Shown here in pieces: positions 8,277-17,480 of a stretch of DNA of 64,000 bases. Location of the stretch: contig CAVSLM010000002.1 of assembly GCA_963728895.1 (NCBI GenBank), positions 62,001 through 126,000 of the forward strand. The letters run 5' to 3'. Position 1 is the first letter of the stretch. Each line of letters opens with the position of its first letter. Origin of the DNA: CAVSLM01 sp963728895 (lineage in GTDB: Bacteria; Pseudomonadota; Gammaproteobacteria; JBBQDK01). A program made the position numbers and the translations under genes. Below the pieces are notes generated by a model that was not told where the DNA came from, did not search any database, and was given only the letters and a program-made list of their open reading frames with translations.

Positions 8277-8653
8277 GCTTCGTCCTCGACAATTCCGGCT
8301 GCATGCGGTGCTTCTTCGGCGACGGCAAACCGCAGGAGCTGGCGTACGCCCGGCGCGTGTTGGATGCCATGCAGGATCCGGGAGCTATCGTCCCTGTGAC
8401 GTCGGGGCTCGAGATCTCCAACGTGCTCGCAAAGGCGGAAGCAAAGGGGCTGGTCATCGAGGCGCGCAGCGAGGCCTTTCTCGAACTGCTGCAAGGCATC
8501 GATATCGAAGTGGATGGCACCACGCATGTTCATGCGCTCTCCGACACCCCCCAGATAGCGCGACGCTACGGGTTGTCTTCTTACGATGCGTCCTATCTCG
8601 AGCCCCCGATGCGTCAGGGTCTGCCGCTGGCGACCTTGGATGAAGGTCTGTAG
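8273..8653 (+). CDS. VapC-like PIN-domain toxin, probably 3'-truncated
   Basis: 126 residues from a GTG overlapping the antitoxin stop. PIN signatures are in order: FVLDNSGCMRCFF (first Asp), LEISNVLAKAE (Glu), YDASYLE (Asp) and LATLDE (last Asp). PIN toxins are Mg-dependent ribonucleases that cut tRNA or rRNA. The reading stops at GL-TAG, yet the same frame continues KAARKAVVKRFAGR before a second stop, matching the usual C-terminal helix of these toxins. The acidic residues are retained, but the last helix is lost. With the antitoxin frameshifted too, the module is probably decaying. Confidence 0.7.
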   Translation: MSFVLDNSGCMRCFFGDGKPQELAYARRVLDAMQDPGAIVPVTSGLEISNVLAKAEAKGLVIEARSEAFLELLQGIDIEVDGTTHVHALSDTPQIARRYGLSSYDASYLEPPMRQGLPLATLDEGL

Positions 8654-8810
8654 AAGGCGGCAAGAAAGGCGGTCGTGAAGCGGTTCGCAGGCAGGTAGCG
8701 CGTCCTTTCGGAAGCGTGAGAAGTACGGGTTTCCGAGATGCGTCGGCCCTCGTTACGGGCTAAAGTCAAGTACGTAGCGCGTCCCGAGAAGCGCGTTTTC
8801 AACCTCGATT

Positions 8811-8887
8811 TGGCGTCCCCAAGGGGATTCGAACCCCTGTTACCGCCGTGAAAGGGCGATGTCCTAGGCCGGCTAGACGATGGGGAC
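8811..8887 (-). tRNA. tRNA-Glu (anticodon TTC)
   Basis: Reading the minus strand: acceptor GTCCCCA pairs with TGGGGAC. The anticodon loop CTTTCAC gives TTC, the T-arm contains GGTTCGAATCC, and the CCA end is encoded. It lies with tRNA-Ala close to gltX, which charges it. Confidence 0.95.
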
Positions 8888-8907
8888 GGGGGTGCTCTGA
8901 GGGGGAT

Positions 8908-9003
8908 GGGAAAGAGGGGACGGTCTGGTACTCCCGCTTCTGTTCTTCCGGCCGCGATGGGCGACCGGTGTTTCAGCGGAAAAGTGGAATGTCCCCTCTT
9001 CCC
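8908..9003. repeat. Inverted repeat between two tRNA genes
   Basis: The left arm GGGAAAGAGGGGAC (8908-8921) and right arm GTCCCCTCTTCCC (8991-9003) are inverted repeats nearly filling the space between tRNA-Glu and tRNA-Ala. Such GGGGAC-ended segments are widespread in gammaproteobacteria and look like small non-autonomous elements. Confidence 0.5.
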
Positions 9004-9013
9004 TCTTCCGGAT

Positions 9014-9089
<76 letters not shown>

Positions 9090-9245
9090 GCAGCGAAAGG
9101 GACGAATTTAGCGGAACAGTCCGGCGAGTGTCAAGGCAGGGATCCTGCCGCGCGGCTGCTGGACATGCGTCTTCGGAGAAGCCAGAAGTGCCCGCGATGC
9201 AGCGCCGCCATCACCGTCGCGTGGCGCCGACTTTCTATCTGCCGT

Positions 9246-10664
9246 CTACAGGCCCGTCGGCTCGCGCTCGGCGATGTGCTGCAGCGCGCGGTCGATGCGC
9301 GCCAGGCATCGCTCCTTGCCGATCAGCCATGCGGTCACATCGATCGGCGGCGACACTGTGCCGCCGGTGAGGGCAACACGCAGTGGCTGGGCGACCTTGC
9401 CGAGACCGAGTTTGTGGGACTCGGCGATGGCGTTCACTGCTTCGTGGATCCGCTCCACCGTCCACTCCTCGAGACCCGCCAATGCATGGCGCAAGTCCGT
9501 CAGCGGACCGCGGATCGCAACGCCCAGGTGCTTGTTCGCCGCCTGCGGATCGTACTTCTCGACATCCCGGTAGAAGTACACGCTGTTCTCGGCCATTTCG
9601 GCCAGCGTCTTGGCGCGCTCGCGCTGGGCCTTGACCACCTCGCTCAGCTCCGGGCCGTCCGCGGGATCGACACCCAGCCGACCCATGTGCCAGCTGAGGT
9701 GGTGAGCCACGCCCATCGGATCAGTGTTCTTGATGTAATGCTGGTTGAGCCACACCAGCTTGCTGGTATTGAACGAGGAAGCCGAAGCGTTGATGTCCTT
9801 CAGATCGAACAGCTCGATCATCTCGCCCAGCGAGAAAACCTCCTGATCGCCATGTGACCACCCAAGCCGCACCAGATAGTTCAGCACCGCCTCGGGCAGA
9901 TAGCCCTGCTCGCGATATTGCATCACGCTGACCGCGCCGTGGCGCTTGGACAGGCGCTTGCCGTCGTCGCCCAGGATCATGGGCACGTGCGCGTACACCG
10001 GCGGGGTGCGGCCGAGCGCGGCGAGTATGTTCATCTGGCGCGGGGTGTTGTTGAGGTGATCATCGCCACGCACGACGTGCGTGATCTCCATGTCCATGTC
10101 GTCGACCACGACGCTGAAGTTGTAGGTGGGCACACCGTCGCTGCGCGCAAGAACGAGATCGTCGAGCTCGGCATTCTGGAACACCACGCGCCCGCGCACC
10201 TGGTCATCCACCACCACCGAGCCCTCCAGTGGGTTCTTGAATCGGATGACGAACGGCGCATCGGGAGCAGGCGGGCTCGCGCCCGCACGACAGCAGCCGT
10301 CGTAGCGCGGCTTCTCCTTGCGCGCGAGCTGCGCTTCGCGCAACGCCTCCAGCCGCTCGCGGGAACAGTAGCACCGATACGCCTTGTCCTCCTTCACCAG
10401 CTGTTCCAGCACCTCCCCGTAGCGCTTCAGGCGATGCGTCTGGAAGAAGGGACCCTCGTCGTACTCGAGCCCCAGCCAGGTCATCCCTTCCAGGATGGCG
10501 TTGACCGATTCCGCGGTGGAACGTTCGAGATCCGTATCCTCGATGCGCAGCACGAATACCCCACCGTGCTTGCGGGCGTATAGCCACGAGAATAGCGCGG
10601 TGCGGACCCCGCCGATGTGCAGATAGCCGGTGGGACTCGGTGCGAAGCGCGTGCGTATGGTCAT
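9246..10664 (-). CDS. gltX: Glutamyl-tRNA synthetase
   Basis: 472 residues, the normal bacterial length. The class I signature HIGG is in GYLHIGGVRTALFSWLYARK, and the KMSKS loop reads KRLSKRHGA. The Glu/tRNA-recognition and anticodon-binding regions follow. A Cys-rich insert (CYCSRERLE...CCRAG) sits in the usual zinc-binding position. It attaches Glu to tRNA-Glu, and a tRNA-Glu gene lies about 360 bases downstream on the same strand. The start ATG begins MTIRTRFAPSPTGYLH, as expected. Confidence 0.97.
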   Translation of the reverse strand: MTIRTRFAPSPTGYLHIGGVRTALFSWLYARKHGGVFVLRIEDTDLERSTAESVNAILEGMTWLGLEYDEGPFFQTHRLKRYGEVLEQLVKEDKAYRCYCSRERLEALREAQLARKEKPRYDGCCRAGASPPAPDAPFVIRFKNPLEGSVVVDDQVRGRVVFQNAELDDLVLARSDGVPTYNFSVVVDDMDMEITHVVRGDDHLNNTPRQMNILAALGRTPPVYAHVPMILGDDGKRLSKRHGAVSVMQYREQGYLPEAVLNYLVRLGWSHGDQEVFSLGEMIELFDLKDINASASSFNTSKLVWLNQHYIKNTDPMGVAHHLSWHMGRLGVDPADGPELSEVVKAQRERAKTLAEMAENSVYFYRDVEKYDPQAANKHLGVAIRGPLTDLRHALAGLEEWTVERIHEAVNAIAESHKLGLGKVAQPLRVALTGGTVSPPIDVTAWLIGKERCLARIDRALQHIAEREPTGL

Positions 10665-11041
10665 GACGGGAACGCGATGCGGAAGAACGGGCGGTCATTT
10701 TAGCAGAGGCACTTCACGCAGGTGGATCCGAGAAGCCTTGCCTTGCGCTCCACAGTCGCGCGGCCACTCGCAATGCAAACAGGTTGGATGCGGTGCCCCC
10801 GGTACAGCGGGGTTGATAGGTTCGCTGGCGATCGACAGTGACAGGGCGCCGGACGGCAGGTCGTCGAACGAAATGAGACCAACCTTCCACCATGCTTGAC
10901 TCGCGTCCACCACTTGTCTACCTTTTGTCCCGGATGATTGGCGATGATGGATGGGGCAACATGCAAAGTGCTGCCGAACCCGGTTCATCCGCCCGCATGG
11001 GAGAGACCCGTAAGAGCGGAAAGCCCATCGAGGACCGGCCC
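10665..11041. other. Intergenic region, nothing recognised
   Basis: 377 bases between the divergent gltX and DUF427 genes. No RNA gene or repeat is apparent; it presumably carries both promoters. Confidence 0.5.
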
Positions 11042-11323
11042 ATGGCAAAGGCGATATGGAAAGATGCGGTGCTCGCGGACAGCCAGCGTACGGTGGAGGT
11101 TGGGGGCAACCTCTATTTCCCTTCGACTGACATTTGCTGGAAACACCTGCCCAGTGCGACAACGAGCGTCTGTCACTGGAAGGGCACGGCGCATTACTTC
11201 GATATCACTGTGGCGGGGGCGCTGAATCCCAACGCCGCCTGGACCTATCCCGACCCGAAGCCCGAAGCCGCACACATCAAGGATCATGTAGCCTTCTGGC
11301 GTGGGGTGCGTGTCGAGCCCTGA
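11042..11323 (+). CDS. DUF427 domain protein
   Basis: 93 residues. I start at the ATG of MAKAIWKDAVLADS because DUF427 proteins begin there; an in-frame upstream extension is not family-like. Family blocks are CHWKGTAHYFDI, NPNAAWTYPDPKPEA and HVAFWRGVRVEP. DUF427 is a compact beta fold with no agreed enzyme activity. It is often found near stress or photolyase genes, and here the photolyase starts 46 bases downstream, so the two probably form an operon. Confidence 0.85.
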   Translation: MAKAIWKDAVLADSQRTVEVGGNLYFPSTDICWKHLPSATTSVCHWKGTAHYFDITVAGALNPNAAWTYPDPKPEAAHIKDHVAFWRGVRVEP

Positions 11324-11369
11324 CGGCCCACAGCCCCTCTCTCGCGGCAACCTACGCGCAGCCACGCGC

Positions 11370-12836
11370 ATGCGCACGGCGATCGTCTGGTTCCGGCGCG
11401 ATTTGCGTATCGCCGACCATCCCGCACTCAGTGCCGCCGTCGAGACCTGCGAGCGCCTGCTGCCTGTCTACGTCCACGCCCCACACGAAGCGGGTAAATG
11501 GAGCGCCGGCGCCGCAAGCAACTGGTGGCTGCATCACAGCCTGCACGCACTCGATGCCGAGCTGCGCGCCCGCGGTTCGCGGCTGATCGTCCTGCGCGGG
11601 CACAGTGCGGAGCAGCTGGCGCAACTGCGCCGTTCCACCAACGCGGAGGGAGTTTTCTGGAACCGGCTGTATGAGCCACAGCTGCGCCGGCGCGATGCCG
11701 CGGTAACCGAGGCGCTGAATACGTCCGGAGCGACCTGCACCACCTTCAATGGCAGCCTGCTTCGCGAGCCCAACGAGGTTGAGAATGCATCCGGCGAACC
11801 ATTCCGGGTGTTCACCGCGTTCTGGAAGACTTGCCGCACGGACGGCGTGACGCCCGTCCCTGCGCCCGAGGCACTGCCTCCTCTGCCTCACGGCGTGCGG
11901 TCTGCGACCATTGATGAACTGGGCCTGCTGCCGCGAATCCGTTGGGACACGGGCATCGCCACGCGTTGGAAGGTCGGCGAGTCAGCCGCGCGCCGCCGCC
12001 TGCAGGGACTGCCGGGGCGCTACGCCGAGGAGCGCAACCGACCCGATCTCGACGCCACCACTCACCTTTCTCCCTACCTGCACTTCGGAGAGATCAGCCC
12101 GCGCCAGGTTGTGGCCGCCCTGCGGCATACGCGGGCTGCGGGCCGGGGGCCGGGAACCGAGCGCGACGCCGAGGCACTGCTACGCCAGATCGGCTGGCGC
12201 GAATTCGCCCATTACCTGCTGTACCACTTCCCCCATACCACCGACCGGCCGATGGACGCGCGCTTCGAGGAATTCCCATGGCGCGACGATTACGCTTCGG
12301 ACCTGCACGCCTGGCGCCGCGGCCTGACCGGATTTCCGATCGTGGATGCCGGCATGCGCCAGCTGTGGGCGATCGGATGGATGCACAACCGTGTGCGCAT
12401 GACGGTCGCGTCGCTGCTCACCAAAAATCTGCGCATCCCCTGGCAGGAAGGCGCGCGCTGGTTCTGGGACACCCTTGTGGACGCCGATCTCGCGAACAAC
12501 ACGCTGGGCTGGCAATGGACCGCCGGCAGCGGTGCCGACGCCGCACCCTACTTCCGCATCTTCAATCCCGTGCTGCAGGGCGAGCGCCACGACCCCAAGG
12601 GCGACTACGTCCGCACCTGGCTGCCGGAGCTCGCCGGACTTCCGGCCAGGCACATCCACCGTCCGTGGAAAGCACCGGCAACTGTGCTGCGCGCGGCCGG
12701 GGTCACGCTCGGCGAGCGCTACCCCGCTCCAATCGTCGACCTGCGGCGTTCGCGCGAGGAGGCGCTGGAAGCATTCGCGCGCCTGCGCAGCGCGAACGCC
12801 GCGCGTAAAACCGGGAAGAACCGCCGAAGCCGGTAA
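11370..12836 (+). CDS. phr: Deoxyribodipyrimidine photolyase (class I CPD, cryptochrome family)
   Basis: 488 residues starting MRTAIVWFRRDLRIADHPAL, the standard photolyase N-terminus for the antenna-binding alpha/beta domain. The FAD-binding helical domain has THLSPYLHFGEISPR, then GWREFAHYLLYHFP, FPIVDAGMRQLWAIGWMHNRVRM and DADLANNTLGWQWTAGSGADAAPYFRIFNP, including the conserved Asn and Trp residues around FAD. It repairs cyclobutane pyrimidine dimers using light. It follows DUF427 on the same strand. It could in principle be a cryptochrome, but the WMHNR and NNxLGWQW motifs favour a photolyase. Confidence 0.93.
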   Translation: MRTAIVWFRRDLRIADHPALSAAVETCERLLPVYVHAPHEAGKWSAGAASNWWLHHSLHALDAELRARGSRLIVLRGHSAEQLAQLRRSTNAEGVFWNRLYEPQLRRRDAAVTEALNTSGATCTTFNGSLLREPNEVENASGEPFRVFTAFWKTCRTDGVTPVPAPEALPPLPHGVRSATIDELGLLPRIRWDTGIATRWKVGESAARRRLQGLPGRYAEERNRPDLDATTHLSPYLHFGEISPRQVVAALRHTRAAGRGPGTERDAEALLRQIGWREFAHYLLYHFPHTTDRPMDARFEEFPWRDDYASDLHAWRRGLTGFPIVDAGMRQLWAIGWMHNRVRMTVASLLTKNLRIPWQEGARWFWDTLVDADLANNTLGWQWTAGSGADAAPYFRIFNPVLQGERHDPKGDYVRTWLPELAGLPARHIHRPWKAPATVLRAAGVTLGERYPAPIVDLRRSREEALEAFARLRSANAARKTGKNRRSR

Positions 12837-13076
12837 ACTGTGGTGTACCGAGTGGAAGGCTATTCTTCCCAGGGCGGCGGTGCGCTTCTTCCCACCGACG
12901 AGGCCTCCGGGGCGCCTTTGTCGAGCAAAGTGCCGGCTGGTCGCGCCGGGAGTCGCGGCGCTGATGCGCCGCAGGATCGCGGTGCACAGACCCGCTCCCA
13001 CGGTGCCGGCATTCCGGATGGCGGGACCAACCTGCACCCGCAGAGCATGATGGTCCTGCCGAGGATGAACAACCCA

Positions 13077-13128
13077 CCCGTAGGAGCGTCGCTCCCGGCG
13101 GCGCGAATGGCGGCCCAGAGGGCCGCCG
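13077..13128. repeat. Dispersed GC-rich hairpin repeat, copy B
   Basis: Same CCCGTAGGAGCGTCGCTCCC start as at 6271, followed by the hairpin GGCGGCCCAGAGGGCCGCC. Confidence 0.65.
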
Positions 13129-13172
13129 TGTTCTCTGAAGCTCGCGGCGCCGTTGCGACGCAGAATAGGTAG

Positions 13173-13199
13173 CCTCGATGAAGCGAAGCGGAATCGAGG
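13173..13199. repeat. REP-like palindrome, second type (inverted copy)
   Basis: CCTCGATGAAGCGAAGCGG with closing ATCGAGG; the reverse complement of the palindrome at 6120-6146. Confidence 0.6.
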
Positions 13200-13212
13200 A
13201 TGGGACGCCTAA

Positions 13213-13467
13213 CCCGGAACTCTCGCCAGCCGGCCAGCGGCTGGCCTGGTAAGTGAATGGATGGTGGAGAAGGTCTGGCATGCTTCACGATCGGCGAACG
13301 ATGACACACGGTTTTCGCCACCGGCCTATCCCGGTTCTGGCGGTTTATCACTCGCCCTGGCTCAGGTCTAACTCAAGTGATCGCTACGGCTATCCCTTTC
13401 GTTCCAGCCCGGCGCCAGGACGGCTGCGAATTCCGCCAGCTCCCGGGATGCTGGTGAGATTTCCGGG
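13213..13467 (+). repeat. ~255 bp inverted-terminal-repeat element, copy 1
   Basis: Bounded by CCCGGAACTCTCGCCAGC on the left and GCTGGTGAGATTTCCGGG on the right, which are near-complementary. The interior includes CCCGGTTCTGGCGGTTT and GGCGCCAGGACGGCTGCGAA. Other copies are at 27491-27741 (inverted), 40298-40550 (same orientation) and 37829-37911 (partial). It encodes no protein, so I interpret it as a MITE-like element. Confidence 0.75.
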
Positions 13468-13689
13468 CTGGCGAGCCATGCCTGGGCCTGCGTCCGGAGC
13501 TCGCGTCTCGGGGCCGAATCCTCGTCGAGAATCCGCTTGACCGCCGGAATTGCGCCGTGTCACTGTTGCAAGCGAAGCGTCTGAAATTCGTTTATAGCCG
13601 CAAAAGGGGAACCGGTTGCGGGCAAAGAACCACGGATTCCCAACCCGCACTCGAACGTGGAACAAAGGCAACTGAAGGGGGATGCGTGT

Positions 13690-14028
13690 ATGTCGATCGA
13701 AACCGTCAAGCAGTTCATGAAGCAGGCCGAGGCAACGCCGGACCTCCAGAAGAAGATCGATGCGATTCCAAAGGGAGGCGGCCAGTGGACAATTGCAGAG
13801 ATCGTCAAGATTGCTGCCGCTGCCGGCTTCTCGTTCACCGCCAAGGATTATGAAGATGTCGTCAACGAGATGCTCGCGCAGAAGCATGCGGCAGGCGCGC
13901 TCAGCGACTCGGAATTGGCGCTCATCAGCGGGGGCCTGATGTGTGTCTCCAGCGACGGCACCTATTGTCTTTGCTGCCCCGTTCAGAAACCCAAACCCGG
14001 AGGTACGCATCCCGTGACGAGGTTGTAG
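13690..14028 (+). CDS. Nif11-type lanthipeptide precursor
   Basis: 112 residues from an ATG preceded by AAGGGGG; an upstream GTG (13657) is possible but less family-like. Residues 1-82 form a long leader of the Nif11-related type: MSIETVKQFMKQAEATPDLQ, then IAEIVKIAAAAGFSFTAKDYEDVV, ending LSDSELALISGG. The remaining 30 residues are the likely core. It has Cys at core positions 3, 11, 13 and 14, Ser at 5 and 6, Thr at 9, 24 and 28, and four Pro. Dehydrated Ser/Thr paired with Cys would give (methyl)lanthionine rings. The modifying enzyme LanM starts 86 bases downstream. Ring pattern and cleavage site are inferred. Confidence 0.88.
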   Translation: MSIETVKQFMKQAEATPDLQKKIDAIPKGGGQWTIAEIVKIAAAAGFSFTAKDYEDVVNEMLAQKHAAGALSDSELALISGGLMCVSSDGTYCLCCPVQKPKPGGTHPVTRL

Positions 14029-14114
14029 ATGTACGGGTGAATGAGGATTATCGCTCGCCGGCGACCGAATGAAGGCGGTGGCGGGCTGCGGCGCGAATCG
14101 GATCCGCCTTTTGT

Positions 14115-17100
14115 GTGCCGGCGAGCTTGATGAAGTACTCGGACGCGGAGCTCCGTCGTCTTGCGGGCCGTGCTATGGCCCTGCACAAACGCTGGCATGG
14201 CGGCATCGAAGCCTGCGCCGGCGAATCGCAGGCCGCGGTCCGGCTCGAACGGTGGCGGCATGTGCTTTCCATCGAGGGCGACACGGACATCTTCGTCCGC
14301 AGGTTGGCCTTGGACGGGCTCGATGCACACACCTGCCTGACGGCGCTCGGTTCCATCCGCCTGTGCGACGACGAGCCGCTTCCCACATGGACCGGGCGTC
14401 TCAATGCCATGCTCGCGGGATGCCGCCTGGCGGAAGATGCTCCGCCGCGCCTGTCCCCGGCGGCGCAAGGCGGTGGCGACATTCGGCCATCGGGCCCGGA
14501 TCCATCGCTACCTGACCAAGACAGCCGTGCTCCATCCATCGACGAACTGACGGCAGAGTCGCTGCCCTTTGCCGACGTCTGGATCCCTTTCGTTACCGTT
14601 GCGACGGATGAATTGCAAGCGCGGGCCGGTACCGCGTTAAGCAACCTGGCCGAGAACGTCCTTGGCAGCTTTCAGGAACAGCTCCTGACCACGCTGGTCA
14701 ATCTCGCAGCGCTGCCCCTGAGCCTGGACTTTCGTCGTTTCCAAGCCAAACACGATCCACTTTCGATCTTCAACCACGCGAGCGCCGACCGGTCGACGCC
14801 CTCCCGGAACTTTTACGACCGTTTCGTCCATCATCTCCGCGCGGGCGGACTACAGATGTTCTTCGAGGAATACGCGGTCCTTGCGCGTCTGATGGCTGAA
14901 GTGGCCGGTCACTGGGTGGAACACGTGGCCGAGTTTTGCAATCGGTTGGACGATGATCGGGCGGCACTGACGAAGGTATTCAATCAGGGATCCGATCCCG
15001 GCCCCGTGGTCCAGGTCAGGATCGGCATCTCCGATCCGCACCATGGCCGTCGCGACGTCGTGATTCCCACATTCGCATGCGGTTTGAAAATCGTCTACAA
15101 GCCGAAGGATCTGGGCATCGACGAGGCATTTTGGAATTTCATCGATTGGCTCAACCGGCAATCTCTGGATGGCGGGCATCTGTCCCTGCGCACATTGACG
15201 GTTCTCAATCGAACGACGTATGGATGGGTTGAGTTTGTAGAGCACCGGGCTTGCGCGGATCCGCAATCCGTCGTGCGCTACTACCAGCGCATCGGCGTCC
15301 TTCTGTGCGCGGCCTATGTGTTGGGCGCGACCGATTTCCATCAGGAGAACATCATCGCCAGCGGTGAGCAGCCCGTGCTCCTGGATTTCGAGACCATGCT
15401 GCAGCCCCTGCCCCGGTCGTTTGACGGCCTGCGTACATTTTCCGCCGACCAGCGGGCACTGGAAATCATGCACGATTCGGTCATGCGGATTGGCCTGTTG
15501 CCCTTCTGGATTGCTGGTGAGCACGGCAGGAGCTACGACGTCAGCGGTATCGGTGCGGAGGGAGCGCCGGATACCGGATATTTCGCCGTTCACTGGGAAA
15601 ATATCAATACCGACCGGATGCAACACGCTTATCGAAGCTCGAGAACGGGCCAGGAACCCGGCCGGCCGATGCTCAACAGCGAAGTCGTGTCCGCGCGCAA
15701 TCACGTCGCCGAAATCATCGAGGGCTTTACACTCGCTTACCGTATGTTGCTTGCACGCCGCGGAGCGTTGCTCGCTGAGGACGGCCCGTTGGGCCGGTTC
15801 CGCAGTGTGAAACTGCGCTGCCTGCTCCGCATGACCAAGGCGTACGCGCAACTCCTCAACCGGCGAATGCATCCGGAATTCCTCCGCGACGGCGCCGATG
15901 GAAGTATCGAGTTGGAACGGCTGGCTCGAGACTTCATGGTCCTTGATCCCGATCCGCAATACGCGGCGCCGTGGGACGTCTACCGTGCCGAGGCAGAGGC
16001 TCTCGAACGATTGGACATCCCGCTTTTCACCTTCTTCAGCGACTCGAAGACACTGTTCGCCGACGACTGCATGGTTGCACCCGGTTTCTTTTCGGAAACC
16101 GGCCTGCAGCGAGCTTGCGCCACCGTACGCCGGCTGGGCGAGGAAGATTTGCAGGTGCAGACGGACTTCATTCGCGCTTCCCTGCATGCCCGCTATTCGG
16201 TCAGCATGCCCGAGCATCCGGATCGAGCGGAAGCTGATGACGTCGCGTCGGACAGCGTGCAGCCACCATTGACACGAGCGGAACTCATCACGGCCGCCTT
16301 GTCGATTGCCGAGCAGATCAGGCGTCTGGCCATTCCGGGCGCGGACGGGGGCGTCACCTGGCTGTCGATGGCTTTCGATCCCACGGTGGACCGAATGAAT
16401 TTCCTTCCCATGACCGACAACCTGTACGATGGCAGGGTCGGTGTGGCCTTGTTCCTGGCTGCGTTGGAGCACGTTACGGGTGGAGCGGGTTTTCGTGACC
16501 TGGTCCTGGCCGCGCTGCTGCCGCTGCGAAAAGCGCTGCGCCAGCGAATTCCACCGCCCGCTGTCCGGACCATGCTCGGGGGTGCCGCCGGACTCGGAGG
16601 CCAGATCTATGGCCTCGTGCGCATCGGAGGCTGGCTGGCCGACGATGAGTTGTTGCACCTCGCAGCCTGCGCTGCTGCCTGGATCGTCCCCAAACGCATT
16701 GTCCTCGACGAAGCGCTGGACGTCTTCGGCGGAGCCGCCGGCGGTATTCTGGGGTTACTGGCATTGCCCGTTGATCACGGGCCGCAGCCCCTGAGCTTCG
16801 CCGTTCAATGTGGCAATCATCTGCTGGAAAAACGCGTGCCGGCGGACACCGGTCACCTGGCCTGGCGAGGACGGTGGGTATCGCGACCATTAACCGGGTT
16901 CGGTCACGGCGCCGCGGGTATCGCCTATGCCCTTCTGCGTTTGAGTCGGGCGAGTGGCGAACCGCGTTTCCGCCAAGCGGCGGAGGAAAGCATCGCCTAC
17001 GAGACGGCGGTCTACTCTGCCGGCGCAGGTAACTGGCCGGACTTTCGCGCAGAGCGGGAGTCCAACAACCCTATGGTGGCGTGGTGCAACGGTGCAGCCG

Positions 17101-17480
17101 GTATCGGTCTGGGGCGCCTGGGCGGTCTTCCCGTGCTCGACACCTACGAGGTGCGCCAGGACATTATCAATGCCGTGGAAACCACGCGGGCCACTCCACT
17201 GAGCAACGAGGACCATATCTGCTGCGGGAATCTGGGCCGGCTCGACTTGTTGATCGAAGCCAGCCGAAGCCTGCGACGCCCGGAACTGTTCGACGAAGCC
17301 CGGCGACGCGCCAGCACGCTCGTCCGGCGCGCCGGGCGAAACGGCCGGTACGGGCTCTTCGCTCAGGCGCCCGGCGTAACCGACAGTCTTTCGTTATTCC
17401 AAGGGACCGCCGGTATCGGGTACCAATTGTTACGCCTCGCCGAGCCGCGCCGGTTGCCATGCCTGCTGCTTTGGGAATGA
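14115..17480 (+). CDS. Class II lanthipeptide synthetase LanM (CCG type)
   Basis: 1121 residues from GTG; an ATG at 14130 is an alternative start. The N-terminal two thirds is the DUF4135 dehydratase/kinase-like domain: YKPKDLGIDEAFWNFIDWLN, GATDFHQENIIA (the catalytic D-H-N pattern) and PVLLDFETMLQP. It phosphorylates and eliminates Ser/Thr in the precursor. The C-terminal third (from about residue 760) is the LanC-like cyclase, with zinc ligands in WCNGAAG (Cys991) and ICCGNLG (Cys1036, Cys1037). In most LanMs the last ligand is His; the Cys-Cys-Gly form is known from the prochlorosin enzyme ProcM, which is substrate-tolerant and also uses Nif11-type leaders. Its stop overlaps the next start as ATGA. 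Confidence 0.95.
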   Translation: MPASLMKYSDAELRRLAGRAMALHKRWHGGIEACAGESQAAVRLERWRHVLSIEGDTDIFVRRLALDGLDAHTCLTALGSIRLCDDEPLPTWTGRLNAMLAGCRLAEDAPPRLSPAAQGGGDIRPSGPDPSLPDQDSRAPSIDELTAESLPFADVWIPFVTVATDELQARAGTALSNLAENVLGSFQEQLLTTLVNLAALPLSLDFRRFQAKHDPLSIFNHASADRSTPSRNFYDRFVHHLRAGGLQMFFEEYAVLARLMAEVAGHWVEHVAEFCNRLDDDRAALTKVFNQGSDPGPVVQVRIGISDPHHGRRDVVIPTFACGLKIVYKPKDLGIDEAFWNFIDWLNRQSLDGGHLSLRTLTVLNRTTYGWVEFVEHRACADPQSVVRYYQRIGVLLCAAYVLGATDFHQENIIASGEQPVLLDFETMLQPLPRSFDGLRTFSADQRALEIMHDSVMRIGLLPFWIAGEHGRSYDVSGIGAEGAPDTGYFAVHWENINTDRMQHAYRSSRTGQEPGRPMLNSEVVSARNHVAEIIEGFTLAYRMLLARRGALLAEDGPLGRFRSVKLRCLLRMTKAYAQLLNRRMHPEFLRDGADGSIELERLARDFMVLDPDPQYAAPWDVYRAEAEALERLDIPLFTFFSDSKTLFADDCMVAPGFFSETGLQRACATVRRLGEEDLQVQTDFIRASLHARYSVSMPEHPDRAEADDVASDSVQPPLTRAELITAALSIAEQIRRLAIPGADGGVTWLSMAFDPTVDRMNFLPMTDNLYDGRVGVALFLAALEHVTGGAGFRDLVLAALLPLRKALRQRIPPPAVRTMLGGAAGLGGQIYGLVRIGGWLADDELLHLAACAAAWIVPKRIVLDEALDVFGGAAGGILGLLALPVDHGPQPLSFAVQCGNHLLEKRVPADTGHLAWRGRWVSRPLTGFGHGAAGIAYALLRLSRASGEPRFRQAAEESIAYETAVYSAGAGNWPDFRAERESNNPMVAWCNGAAGIGLGRLGGLPVLDTYEVRQDIINAVETTRATPLSNEDHICCGNLGRLDLLIEASRSLRRPELFDEARRRASTLVRRAGRNGRYGLFAQAPGVTDSLSLFQGTAGIGYQLLRLAEPRRLPCLLLWE

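Larger units (their letters stand above)
12837..13689. other. Repeat-filled intergenic region
   Basis: No gene supported. It holds three dispersed repeats, listed separately, in the ~850 bases between the photolyase and the lanthipeptide locus. From about 13560 the DNA is the likely promoter and leader of the precursor gene. Confidence 0.5.

Noticed and set aside
7292..8533. 413-codon minus-strand frame
   Set aside because: Spans unrelated repeats and the toxin/antitoxin genes in antisense; no domain and no start signals.
12860..13540. Several open frames in both strands between the photolyase and the lanthipeptide locus
   Set aside because: They lie in dispersed non-coding repeats that recur elsewhere in different frames.
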